Positions 51,017 through 59,735 of a stretch of 64,000 nt of DNA are shown here, piece after piece. Each line of letters starts with the position of its first letter. Position 1 is the first letter of the stretch. The notes below the pieces were generated by a model. It was not told where the DNA came from. It made no database searches and was given only the letters and a program-made list of their open reading frames with translations. This DNA is from Streptomyces sp. NBC_01717. Lineage in GTDB: Bacteria; Actinomycetota; Actinomycetes; Streptomycetales; Streptomycetaceae. Both the position numbers and the translations under genes were made by a program. The stretch is taken from the NCBI RefSeq assembly GCF_036248255.1, contig NZ_CP109179.1:558001-622000 (forward strand), written 5' to 3'.

Positions 51017-51559
51017 CACGAACTAAAGCTGCCGTGTCAATGAGGGCGGCATGTGAAGTGATGCCATGTTTGTAGTCGCTGGGGTATCGGGACTGACCTC
51101 GATTCGTCAGCGGTGAGTTCGTGCTGATCGGTGTGGTGGTTCGCCCGTAATGTTCGCTTGTTGTGGATGCTGGGCGTCGCGTTTCGCTGCGGCTGCGCCG
51201 GGGTTCTACGTCCCTCTGCCCGACATGACCCTTTGCTGGGCACCGGCCGACGCACGATGACCGCACCAGGCGGCCAGGGGCGTTACTGGTCGGGTCAGAC
51301 CGCGAGGGGAGCCGCCCCGGCGGGGCGCGGGCGTGGGCCGGGACGGTCCTCCCGGCCCACGCCCGACACCGGCACTGTCGGTCCCAACCCACCCAGCGGC
51401 GGCGCGGGGATGAACGGCCGGGGCCGCCGGAGCGACCGCCTGGCGGCGTTGTCTCGTGGACGTCACGGTTGGGCAACCGCCGGTCGGCGGGCCCGGAAGC
51501 CAGGCGGGCGGGGCCGCACCATGGGTGCCGGCGGGATTGACGAGAGAGCGGACGTGGCA

Positions 51560-52675
51560 ATGGAATTCACAGTCGAGCGGACGCTGAGGCGGCGTGGCCG
51601 ACAGTGCTTCGTCGCGGGGACCATCGTGATGGCAGGTGCCCTGGTGTGGCTGGCCGACCTTGTGCCGAACGGCAAGGTGCCGTCCGGCAACGACAGCGGC
51701 GACACGACGACCGCACTGTTCGTCCTCTTCCTGTCCGCGGTGGCGGCCCTCCGAGGGTGGCACGACCTGCGCAAGGCGAAACGGCCGTTCCGGCTGCGGA
51801 TAGACGGGGCCGGTATCACGCTGCACGACGCCGAGCTCGTTTGGGAGCAGATCGACGCCGTCTCCCTCTGGCACGACCCCAACACCAGCGAGAACGTTGA
51901 TGAGCACATCGCACCGCCCAAGCGGCGACTGACCCTGTGGACTGCGCCGGGCGTGACGCTCTCCCGCAAGGCGGACCGCACCTTCGGCGACGACCGGACC
52001 CGCTTCACTCTCGTGAACTGCCGAGACCTGGACCAGAGCGTCACCGAACTGGCCACCGCACTCACCAAGTACGCCGGCGCACGTTTCGAGACGGCCCCGC
52101 GCTCTGTGCGCCCGCCTGTCCCGGCGACCGCGCCGGAGCCGGGGCCCGAACAGAAAGTACCGGGCGGCGAACAGGTCTTCGTCGACGCCCGGCGGGCCGG
52201 CACCTGGACCGTCGTCTGGGCCGGGGCGGCTGTCGTCTTCATGTTCTCGTTCTGGGAGTTGATCCACAATCCCGGCGCGGGCCTCGCATCCCTCATCGCT
52301 CTCTGTTCACTGGGCGGCGCCGTGGCCTGCTGGCCCCTCGCCGGCCGGTCCTTCCTCCGATGGCACCGGCCGCTGCGGCTGCGGATCGGCCACTCCGGGA
52401 TCGGCATGCGCGAAGTCACCGAGGACGAGCAGTACTTCCTCTGGGCACAGATCGCGGCCGTCACGGTCGGCCCCCGGCACACGGGTAGCGAGGACACGCG
52501 GCCTTGGCTCGTGGTGTGGCCCTTGCCGGGCACCGCCACAGACCTCCCGCACAGCTACCTGATGGACGGCCATCAGGCTTACGCCCTGCGGCTGGACCGC
52601 CTGCCCGGAGGCCCGGAAGCCGTCGTCCCGGTCATCCGGGCATACGCCGGAGAGCGCTATGCGGAAACGACCTGA
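51560..52675 (+). CDS. Membrane protein made of two related halves
   Basis: This 371-aa protein is read from ATG 51560 (GTG 51554 is equally possible). Two halves follow the same plan: one or two membrane segments (FVAGTIVMAGALVWLADLV; TVVWAGAAVVFMFSFWELI and LIALCSLGGAVACWPLAG), then a soluble domain with a shared pattern (PFRLRIDGAGITLHDAELVW and EQI; PLRLRIGHSGIGMREVTEDE). It looks like an internal duplication of a PH-like membrane protein. No function is known. Upstream the frame is open but low-complexity. Confidence 0.65.
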   Translation: MEFTVERTLRRRGRQCFVAGTIVMAGALVWLADLVPNGKVPSGNDSGDTTTALFVLFLSAVAALRGWHDLRKAKRPFRLRIDGAGITLHDAELVWEQIDAVSLWHDPNTSENVDEHIAPPKRRLTLWTAPGVTLSRKADRTFGDDRTRFTLVNCRDLDQSVTELATALTKYAGARFETAPRSVRPPVPATAPEPGPEQKVPGGEQVFVDARRAGTWTVVWAGAAVVFMFSFWELIHNPGAGLASLIALCSLGGAVACWPLAGRSFLRWHRPLRLRIGHSGIGMREVTEDEQYFLWAQIAAVTVGPRHTGSEDTRPWLVVWPLPGTATDLPHSYLMDGHQAYALRLDRLPGGPEAVVPVIRAYAGERYAETT

Positions 52676-53079
52676 GACCGGGAGTCTCCGAAAGCGGGCT
52701 CCGGCGCAGTTGCGTGAACCACTCCGAGCCAGGGCAGGTGGTGCGCTCCGGCGAGGGAACCGCGGTGGCCCGAGCTCGCGGCGGCGGAGACCGGAGCCTC
52801 GGCGGTCTCGGCGGTGGCCACTCGGACCGTGCCCTGCGTAGTGAGCATGATGGAGCATTCCGGGCAGGCAACCTCGTCGGCGCCCACCTCGGCCCCGCAC
52901 GGAACACCGGCTGAAGCGGGAGCCGGGGCCCGGGACCAAGTTGTCGCAGTGCGGTCGAGGGCCTCCTCAGAGCCTCCGCGTCACTAACCCCCAGCGTCGA
53001 AATGTGCCTCAAACTAGGTCGCTGACCGATGAAGTGCCAAGTCACAACGGTCCGGTGCTCGCGGGCTGTTCGGGTGCGT
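52676..53079. other. Stretch without a supported gene
   Basis: A short minus-strand frame at 52657-52887 has a CPEC pair (GADEVACPECSIMLTTQGTV) and could be a zinc-ribbon remnant, but it overlaps the end of the gene at 51560-52675 and has no clear start. Nothing else is supported here. Confidence 0.3.
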
Positions 53080-53569
53080 CTACAGGTCGAACTCCAGGTG
53101 CTCGATATCTGTGAAGTGGACCTCCTCCAGGGAGCCGGCGCGGCGGCCGCCGTCTTGGAAGTAGGTCTCCTTGAGGGCTTCGGCGGCGATCTCCCTGAGG
53201 CGGTCGTCGCTGGCACCGGCCTCCTGGGCCTCGAAGAGGCGGGCGGCGTGGCGCGGCAGCAGGGCGACGGTCAGGTGCCGGATCCGGTCCTCATCCGTCG
53301 ACCCGATCGGCGCGACGTAGCCGAGCCGGGCCCGGGTGTCGATGACGATGCCGCCGGTGCTCGCCGCCTTCTCCCTGGCCTTCGCCCGGATCTGCGGCTG
53401 CCAGCGGGCCTTCACCTAGCGCTCCAGGCGCGCAGCGAGCATCTGGGCAACCGCCTTCGTGCCCTTGTACTGCTTGACCAGGTACCGCATCTGCGCGCCC
53501 GCGCGATGGCGTCGGGCGGGTGAATGCCTTCTGTACCGCCTTGTCAAGGCCGTCCCCGAACGTGCTCAT
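53080..53569 (-). pseudogene. tpg: Broken telomere terminal-protein gene (tpg)
   Basis: The gene starts at ATG 53569 with FGDGLDKAVQKAFTRPTP, as in Tpg, the protein attached to the ends of Streptomyces linear replicons. A frameshift near 53505 is followed by GAQMRYLVKQYKGTKAVAQ, then MLAARLER. Between AVAQ and RLER the helix-turn-helix segment normal for Tpg is missing, so an internal deletion is likely. A TAG at 53416-53418 stands where GAG is expected. The rest is intact: VKARWQPQIRAKAREKAAST, IVIDTRARLGYVAPIGS, and RRAGSLEEVHFTDIEHLEF to 53080. Three separate lesions make it non-functional. Confidence 0.85.
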
Positions 53570-53576
53570 CGCCTAC

Positions 53577-53720
53577 CTACTCCCCGTTGTCCTGGTCGGT
53601 GACGGTGCCGTTCTTGATGTACCAGGCGAGGTTGAGCTCCGGGGCCTGGAACTGCTCCCTCACGCCCTCGCCCCACAGCACGCTCTGCGTGCCCTCGTGG
53701 GTGTTGCGGAATGCTCTGTG
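53577..53720 (-). pseudogene. 3' remnant of a gene upstream of tpg, possibly tap
   Basis: On the minus strand the frame reads FRNTHEGTQSVLWGEGVREQ, then FQAPELNLAWYIKNGTVTDQ, and stops at 53577-53579, seven bases before the tpg start. In Streptomyces, tap lies immediately upstream of tpg in one operon, so this may be the end of tap. I do not recognise the sequence itself as Tap. The frame breaks at about 53720. Confidence 0.35.
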
Positions 53721-53800
53721 ACCTCTCGCTGAAGGTTGAGCGTTGTCACCGAAGACTGCTCAGCGGTTGTCTCAATGAAGGTTGGGCGCGGATCGATGAA

Positions 53801-53836
53801 GGGGCTGCCGTCCGCTGGTGTGCGGACAGCAGCCCC
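53801..53836 (-). terminator. Terminator-like hairpin
   Basis: GGGGCTGCCGTCCGC (53801-53815) pairs with GCGGACAGCAGCCCC (53822-53836), one mismatch, six-base loop, 20 bases beyond the minus-strand stop at 53856. Confidence 0.7.
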
Positions 53837-53855
53837 GGTCGGCACGTGACGCGGA

Positions 53856-54884
53856 TTAGTCGACGAGCCGCTCGATGATCCAGGTGCACAGCTCTTCGGT
53901 GATGGCTGTGTGCGCGGTGGTCATGGACGAACAGAGGAAGCCGTCCAGCTCGCTCTCCTGCGGTTCCAGTCCGTTGATGTCCACGTACAGGTCATCCTGC
54001 TTCTCGATGTCGCGGATCGCGACCGCGCTGACCGAGGGAACGAAGCACACGTCCTCGTGCCGCAGGTCCGCCCTGCCGCCGAGCTTCTCCATCGTCTCGG
54101 CAAGGATCTTGTAGGTGTGCAGCGTTCCGCCCGGCGCGCCGTCCACTTCCGGGAAGCCGCTGGTCGTGATGGTCTTCTCAGCCTTGGGGAACCTCCGGTT
54201 CAGGTAGGCGGCCGTCGCGTCGTTGCCCTGGGCCTGGATGTAAAAGGTGGTGCCCGGGTAGATCTGGTCGATCCGCAGCGCGACCTCACCGGGCCTCACG
54301 TCCGGCAGGCCGACCCCGTCGGCGCGGCCGTTCGCCACGGCGATCTTCATCGGGATCTGTGGCCACCCGCCGACCCGGTCCAGGGCGGCCAGGAACTCCG
54401 TGCGCTCCGGAGCGGTGCCGATCTTGCCGGTGTCCTTGTCGTAGTGCTGCCACAGCATCTGGCGCGCGGCCGGGCTGTTCATCTGCTTCGCGAAGTCGTT
54501 CGGGAACGGGATGAAGTGGGAGAACGCCTGCACACCGACCGGAATGGAAGCGCCGCGGTGCGGGCTGTCGTAGGAGAAGTACAGCCCGGTCCGGTGGTCC
54601 ATCCGCTGCCTCTCCAGTTTGGCGAGCGCATAGCGGGTGACGATGCCGCCCATGCTGAAGCCGCCCACGACCAGGCGGGCGTCGCCCAGCTGCTCGGCGA
54701 TGGCCCGCATGATGGCGGCCTGGGCCGCCTTCTCGATCGGGTTCATGCCGCGCGTGGGCGGGTGGTTCGAGGCAGCGGCGGGTAGCTCCGGAGTCGCTGC
54801 CGCGGGGCTCAGCCCGTCAGCGCGGCGCTCGGCCGGTGGTACCCGGATGCCCGTACTCGGGGCAGCCGGGTGTCGCCGGCGCAC
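53856..54884 (-). pseudogene. Alpha/beta-hydrolase (lipase-like) missing its N terminus
   Basis: The frame ending at 53856 is clearly a hydrolase from MNPIEKAAQAAIMRAIAEQL (54746) onward, with the nucleophile elbow VVGGFSMGGIVTRYAL and then LYFSYDSPHRGASIPVG. The serine lies only ~30 residues from that methionine, too close for a complete alpha/beta hydrolase, and the codons before it (54747-54884) are low-complexity. I therefore read it as a truncated gene. The downstream part (ADLRHEDVCFVPSVSAVAIR) is intact. It could still be translated from 54746. Confidence 0.6.
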
Positions 54885-54916
54885 CGCTGCAGTGGGTGGT
54901 GAGGGCGCCGGATCGC

Positions 54917-55263
54917 ATGGTTGAGGTAGAGGGAAGGAAGCTTGTGAACGACGCCTCGCCGGTCATCGACCCGGAGGGAACGCCCCTGCGGGGGACGCGT
55001 TCTACACCCCGCCGTCCCGGCTGCCCGACGGCATCCCAGGAGATCCCGTCTATGTGCGACGGCTGGACAACAAAGTGGCGGCCGCTGGAGGCGGGCGAGA
55101 ACTGGCTGGTCCTCTACCGCTCGCAGGACGTACGCAGCAAGGAGGTGGCGACCTCCGGGATCATCGCGCTGCCGGGCCGGCACGAGCGCCCCGTGCCCGA
55201 AGGTGGTTATCCGCTCATCAGCTGGGCGCACGGCACCGTGAGGGTCGCCAGCTCCGTCGCACC
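54917..55263 (+). pseudogene. N-terminal fragment of a secretory-lipase-like gene, ending at the CRISPR array
   Basis: The plus strand reads VNDASPVIDPEGTPLRG, shifts frame to DAFYTPPSRLPDGIPGDPVY, and shifts back to ENWLVLYRSQDVRSKEVATS and then PEGGYPLISWAHGTV, the start of an actinobacterial secretory lipase. The similarity stops at the first degenerate CRISPR repeat (55265). Two frameshifts and the missing 3' part make it a pseudogene. It is a different hydrolase family from the fragment at 53856-54884. Confidence 0.55.
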
Positions 55264-55264
55264 G

Positions 55265-56510
55265 TCGCGAGAGCCCGCGGGTGCGGGGAGCACCCCTCCG
55301 CCGCCAGCCTGGTGACCACGTAAGGACCATCCCCGCGGGTGCCGGGAGCAAGTATCGAGCCTCGCGTGGGAGCAGCCGGCCATGGGCGCATCCCCGCGGG
55401 TGCGGGGAGCAGGCAAACGCGTGGGACGGGGACGCGAACTCCCCGGGACCATCCCCGCGGGTGCGGGGAGCAGGGGGTCGCCGCCGAGGTCGGGGTCCCA
55501 TTCGGAGGACCATCCCCGCGGGTGCGGGGAGCAGACGGCCGGCGTCCCGCGGTTCGCGAAGGGCGTGGGACCATCCCCGCGGGTGCGGGGAGCAGCAGAC
55601 GGGGCACGGTCGGCGGGAGCCAGTGCGGGGACCATCCCCGCGGGTGCGGGGAGCAGTGGTGAGGGTCCCGGCGACAGCGCGCCCCGGTTGGACCATCCCC
55701 GCGGGTGCGGGGAGCAGTCCGCGGGGAGGGCTCCGCCGAACAGGAACCGGGGACCATCCCCGCGGGTGCGGGGAGCAGACCGCGTTCAGCAGCCCGTCCG
55801 GCCGGTTCCCGGGACCATCCCCGCGGGTGCAGGGAGCAGATCCTGATCATCATCTCCGCGCTGGTCGTCGCGGGACCATCCCCGCGGGTGCGGGGAGCAG
55901 GCGGAGGCGTCCTGTGCGGACGGGGACCATGCGGGACCATCCCCGCGGGTGCGGGGAGCAGACCAGCTGCTGCGCGAACTGCTGCGGCGTCATGGGACCA
56001 TCCCCGCGGGTGCGGGGAGCAGCCCGTGGCCGCGACGAACTCGTGGGCGTAGATGGGACCATCCCCGCGGGTTCGGGGAGCAGATCAGACCGGTGTCGAT
56101 CATCGGGTACTGGCCGGGACCATCCCCGCGGGTGCGGGGAGCAGACGGCCGCGGCAACCTCGATGTTCCGCTGCAGGGGACCATCCCCGCAGGTGCGGGG
56201 AGCAGGCCGTGGGGTCGATGTAGATGATGGCGTGGCCGGGTCCATCCCCGCGGGTGCGGGGAGCAGAATGTATGTAGGGCAAACCCTAATTTCCGATGGG
56301 GACCATCCCCGCGGGTGCGGGGAGCAGCGACACCGTGAAGGGGGCGCACGGTGCTTGACGGGACCATCCCCGCGGGTGCGGGGAGCAGTGCTCGTCGTAG
56401 TGGTCCCGCCATGCCGGGCTGGGACCATCCCCGCGGGTGCGGGGAGCAGGTGGTGCCATCGGCGTCCTCGGCGGTGATGGCGGGACCATCCCCGCGGGTG
56501 CGGGGAGCAG
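55265..56510 (-). CRISPR. Type I-E CRISPR array, 21 repeat units, 20 spacers
   Basis: The 29-base repeats recur every 61 bases from 55323 to 56482 (32-base spacers). In plus-strand reading each begins GGGACCATCCCC and ends GTGCGGGGAGCAG. The canonical type I-E orientation (CTGCTCCCCGC at the 5' end, GGTCCC at the 3' end) is the minus strand, so crRNA is read right to left. Variants: 55689 (first base T), 55811 (GTGCAGGG), 56055 (GTTCGGGG), 56177 (CGCAGGTG), 56238 (GGGTCC). The far-left units at 55323-55351 and 55265-55293 are degenerate, which marks the old, leader-distal end. The spacer at 55840-55871 matches the VirB6-like gene. Confidence 0.97.
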
Positions 56511-56603
56511 ACTCCGCGACCTGCGGTTTTAGCGCGGGCGCGAACGGTTCTGGAGTACTTTCATAGATTCCGGCAAATGAATCAAATAGTTCATTATCGA
56601 CAT
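56511..56603 (-). promoter_or_regulatory. CRISPR leader
   Basis: These 93 bases lie between the last repeat and the cas2 remnant. They are much richer in A and T (for example ATGAATCAAATAGTTCATTA, 56576-56595) than anything nearby. Position next to cas2 and the intact repeats on this side make it the leader carrying the array promoter. Confidence 0.75.
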
Positions 56604-57039
56604 TCATATCCTGCCAAAGCGGCGCCGCTTGGATGCTTTGCTCCAGCCCGTCTTCGGGCCATCGCTGTCCGTCCGCGGTCCTGCCTCAACGTTCGGACGA
56701 CGAATCAGCGTCAGTCCCTCATGGTCGATCGGGAGCCAACTGTGTTCGTGGGTCCGGAAGGTAAAGCCCTGCTCGTTGTTCGTCGTATGGGCAAGCAGCA
56801 CCCTTCCCTGACCCGCGTACAGCTGTACCTCGTCCCACAGCACGTCGCGAATTCTCGCCGATGGGTTGCCGATAAAAACGCCTGCGGAGATCTCGAGCAG
56901 CCAGCGGGTGAGGAACCCCGGTGATGGCGTTGGCGTCCCGGTGCACTGTGCAGCGCTCCAGGTAGATGAAGGACAGCCGTTCGCCGGTGCGGGTGAGGTG
57001 GCGTGGAGTGAGGGCAGTGCGCTGGGAGACCGTTGTCAC
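56604..57039 (-). pseudogene. cas1-cas2 deletion fusion (adaptation genes lost)
   Basis: From ATG 57039, four bases after cas6e, the frame reads as the start of type I-E Cas1 (RTGERLSFIYLERCTVHRDA, then NAITG). At about 56916-56922 it changes to Cas2 in another frame: FLTRWLLEISAGVFIGNPSA, RIRDVLWDEVQLYAGQG, and NEQGFTFRTHEHSWLPIDHE down to 56604. All of Cas1 after ~41 residues and the first ~15 residues of Cas2 are missing. A single deletion of roughly 0.8-0.9 kb explains this. Neither product can work, so new spacers cannot be acquired unless another locus supplies Cas1-Cas2. Confidence 0.85.
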
Positions 57040-57043
57040 CCTT

Positions 57044-57814
57044 TCACCCGCTGCCGGTGAGTGGTGCCAGGGTGATGAGGCCGCAGCCGTACGCCTTCGC
57101 CTTGCCGATGCCTTGTGTGAGGGTGCTACGCAGCGCGGCGGGGTCAGTTACTTCGAGCCGGCCGTCGAAGGTGACCGTCACAAGGCTGACGGGCCTCCCA
57201 TGGGTGCCGGCGCTGCGGGACTTGTCGAAGGACAGGTCGCGTTTGTCACGGACGGTCAGTTCGTACTTGTCCCCGGAGTGCTCGCACTTCTTGAACGTCG
57301 TTCCGCCGGGCAGCAATCGCTTGCCATCCGGCTTCTCGAGGATGCGGAAGCCTCCGCGCTCCTGGCGGTCCAGGAGCCACGCCATCTGATGCACCGGAGT
57401 CAGGTGGGCGGTGCGCTTTCGTGGCTCGTCCGCCTTGCGGCGGATGTGGTGGACCGGGTTGGCGGTCAGCCGGAATGCCCAACTCTCCCCTGCGGTTAGA
57501 CGGTCGAGGAACGGGGCGTACGGCTTGGTCTGCCAGCCTGGAGTCTCCGGGTCGGTGGCGGCCGCGGGCCAGCCGGCCTGTTCCACGAGGTGCGTGAGGT
57601 CGGGCCGGGCCGGGCTGACGATGTACAGCAGCACCTCGGCCCGCGCGTTCTGATCGAGGCGCCACAGCACTCGTGGTCCCTCGGGCGCGGCCGTGTCTGC
57701 GGGCAGCAGGCCGGGGAACGACGCCATGACTGCCGCGTGGAGCACCTGGGGGGAGGAGAGCAGGCGGCGGGCGCCGGGGCGCGCGGTGTTCACACGGAAG
57801 CGGGTCAGGAACAT
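57044..57814 (-). CDS. cas6e: Cas6e (CasE) crRNA endoribonuclease
   Basis: This 256-aa protein starts MFLTRFRVNTARPGARRLLS, as usual for Cas6e, and has the catalytic-site region RLLSSPQVLHAAVMASFPG with the conserved His. The C-terminal glycine-rich RNA-binding loop is GIGKAKAYGCGLITLAPL. It cuts the repeat transcript into crRNAs and stays bound in Cascade. Its start shares one base with the cas5 stop (TGATG). The gene is intact. Confidence 0.95.
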   Translation of the reverse strand: MFLTRFRVNTARPGARRLLSSPQVLHAAVMASFPGLLPADTAAPEGPRVLWRLDQNARAEVLLYIVSPARPDLTHLVEQAGWPAAATDPETPGWQTKPYAPFLDRLTAGESWAFRLTANPVHHIRRKADEPRKRTAHLTPVHQMAWLLDRQERGGFRILEKPDGKRLLPGGTTFKKCEHSGDKYELTVRDKRDLSFDKSRSAGTHGRPVSLVTVTFDGRLEVTDPAALRSTLTQGIGKAKAYGCGLITLAPLTGSG

Positions 57815-58533
57815 CAGGCGCTCTCCTCCAGTGCCTCGAACGGATCGTGGCGGGGATGCCAGGGCGCGGCAGCTGGGTTGGGGATGTCCACGGTCCTGCT
57901 GACCACGGTGCGCAGGGCGTGCCGGCGGTGTTCGGCGGCGAAACTGAGGGGCTGGTCGCGTTGGAAGTCCGCGTCATGTTCGTCCTCGTGGGACTCGCGC
58001 AGGACGACGAGGGACACCGTGGCGTCTCGGTGGTGCTGTCGGCGGTACCAGGGGGCCGCCTGCCATGGTTCGTCCGTGAGTGCCTGGTGGAGTGAGACGT
58101 CGTCGTAGAGTCCGAGGTCGACCGGGTGCGCTGGTGGGCAGGAGCGGCGGCCCAGGAACGGCGGAAACACCGGTGCGCGCAGGGAGGCGTGCAGGGTGGT
58201 GAGCAGTGCCCTGTCGCCTTCGAGGGCTGCGACGAAGACTGCGTCGGCGAGGTAGAACCGCTCGGACAGTGGCATGGAGGTACCGGTGACGCCGTGGTGT
58301 GCGGTCTGGAAGTCCCGTACCCGGGTGCCTGGCTGGTCGATGCGTACGCCGAACCGGAGCGCGCCCAGTTTGGCCAGGGCTTCGTCGTCGTCGCGTTCGA
58401 TGCCGGAGGCTGCGGCGAGCATGCCGATCACGCCGCTCTTGGTCGGCGCGGACTCGGTGGTGCGGCGGGTGAAACGGGCGGAGGCCCCCCAGGACTGCAG
58501 GGGGCCCGCCAGTCGCAGGGTGAGCACGCTCAT
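57814..58533 (-). CDS. cas5e: Cas5e (CasD), Cascade subunit
   Basis: This 239-aa protein begins MSVLTLRLAGPLQSWGASAR, the hallmark Cas5e N terminus, followed by PTKSGVIGMLAAASGIERDD. Cas5e binds the 5' handle of the crRNA. I chose ATG 58533 because it overlaps the cas7 stop as ATGA; the upstream part of the frame is not protein-like. The gene is intact and coupled on both sides. Confidence 0.95.
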   Translation of the reverse strand: MSVLTLRLAGPLQSWGASARFTRRTTESAPTKSGVIGMLAAASGIERDDDEALAKLGALRFGVRIDQPGTRVRDFQTAHHGVTGTSMPLSERFYLADAVFVAALEGDRALLTTLHASLRAPVFPPFLGRRSCPPAHPVDLGLYDDVSLHQALTDEPWQAAPWYRRQHHRDATVSLVVLRESHEDEHDADFQRDQPLSFAAEHRRHALRTVVSRTVDIPNPAAAPWHPRHDPFEALEESA

Positions 58534-59735
58534 GCGGGCTTCTCCAGTCGTTCGGCGACGGCCTGGCCGATCGAGGTGATGAGTTCGTTGATGCTCGCTG
58601 TTTCTGTTCCGATGGCGGCGAGTTTCTGTGTGTTCGGGCCGACGCGGAGCACCCATGTGAGGGTGGAGTCGTCGTTTCCGTAGGCGCGCTCGATGTCGGG
58701 GATGTACTCCGCCAGCCGTGCGGATGCCTCGGACACGTGGCCGCCTTGGTTGCCGCGGACGGGCTCTTCGAAGGCGGCGACGAAGCTGATGGGGCGGGTG
58801 GTGCGAAGTTTGACGATCACGGCGTCAGGGAGTGTGTGGTGACCGAAGGTGTTGATCTTGCCGGTCGGCAGTGACCCGGTGAAGCCGCGGACGAACGCTT
58901 CGACGGCGCGGCGTACCGGGGTGGTGCGCGACTCGTCGTCGCGGAGTCCTTCGCCAAGGTTGGCGGCCAGCTGATGGACGCCGAGGGCTGCGTAGCGGTA
59001 GAGGGTTGCTGAGTTGAAGTCGACGGTGCCGATCATTCCGGCGCCCGGCTCGGTGTCCTTGTTGTGGTCGTCGACGGCCGTGAAGTAGTCGGACTCGTTC
59101 TCGACCCGGTGCACGCTGATGGCATGGGCGACCTGGACAGCGGCGTCGACGTTGATGTCGGCGGAGTCGGCGACCATACGGCCGAACAGTGCGATGTCCA
59201 CGGAGTGGCGGGTGTCGGCGATCTGCTTGGCCCGGGCCTTGTTGTCCTTGTCCTTCAGGAAGGCCTTGATGTCGGCGGCGCCTTCGATGGCGAGACGGGC
59301 GAGTCCGTCGAGCTGGCGGGCGCTGAGGAACATGAGGTACTTGGACTGGGGTACCGGCTCGGCCGCATCGTCCTCCGCTGCTGCCTCCTTCGCTGAGGTC
59401 TTGCGTTTGGGTGCCTCGATCTTCAAGCCTGTTGCGACGATGACCTCGGCCGCCAGCTTCAGGGCGTCGGCCTGCCCCTGTGAGGGGTCGGCGTCGCGGA
59501 TGTAGTCGGCCAGGACCTCGACGACCTTCTTGGTGCGCACGCCCAGTTCGCTCGGGTCGAGGAGGCTCTCGGCCTTGAAGTAGTCCCGGGTGGCCTTCTT
59601 CCATGCCTGGCTTGAGACTCGGGCCCGCGGCACTCCCCCGTACACCGCGGACTTCGGGGCACCGGTGTCGTCCCGGTTCAGGTTGCTGGGCGGGACGGTC
59701 TGCAGGGCGTGCACGTCAAGGTAGAAGCGGGTCAC
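58530..59735 (-). CDS. cas7e: Cas7e (CasC), Cascade backbone subunit
   Basis: This 401-aa protein begins TRFYLDVHALQTVPPSNLNR, then DDTGAPKSAVYGGVPRARVS, typical of Cas7e. VDIALFGRMVADSADINVDA and VQVAHAISVH also match the family. Six copies form the Cascade backbone along the crRNA. It overlaps cse2 by four bases and cas5 by four bases. Confidence 0.96.
   Translation of the reverse strand: MTRFYLDVHALQTVPPSNLNRDDTGAPKSAVYGGVPRARVSSQAWKKATRDYFKAESLLDPSELGVRTKKVVEVLADYIRDADPSQGQADALKLAAEVIVATGLKIEAPKRKTSAKEAAAEDDAAEPVPQSKYLMFLSARQLDGLARLAIEGAADIKAFLKDKDNKARAKQIADTRHSVDIALFGRMVADSADINVDAAVQVAHAISVHRVENESDYFTAVDDHNKDTEPGAGMIGTVDFNSATLYRYAALGVHQLAANLGEGLRDDESRTTPVRRAVEAFVRGFTGSLPTGKINTFGHHTLPDAVIVKLRTTRPISFVAAFEEPVRGNQGGHVSEASARLAEYIPDIERAYGNDDSTLTWVLRVGPNTQKLAAIGTETASINELITSIGQAVAERLEKPA

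Noticed and set aside
55265..56510. Plus-strand transcription of the array
   Set aside because: Repeat orientation, leader position next to the cas2 remnant, and decay of repeats at the left end all support the minus strand.
54809..56607. Several long open frames on both strands across the CRISPR array
   Set aside because: They consist of the same translated repeat every 61 bases (for example PRTRGDGP) and arise only because repeats plus spacers keep the frames open.
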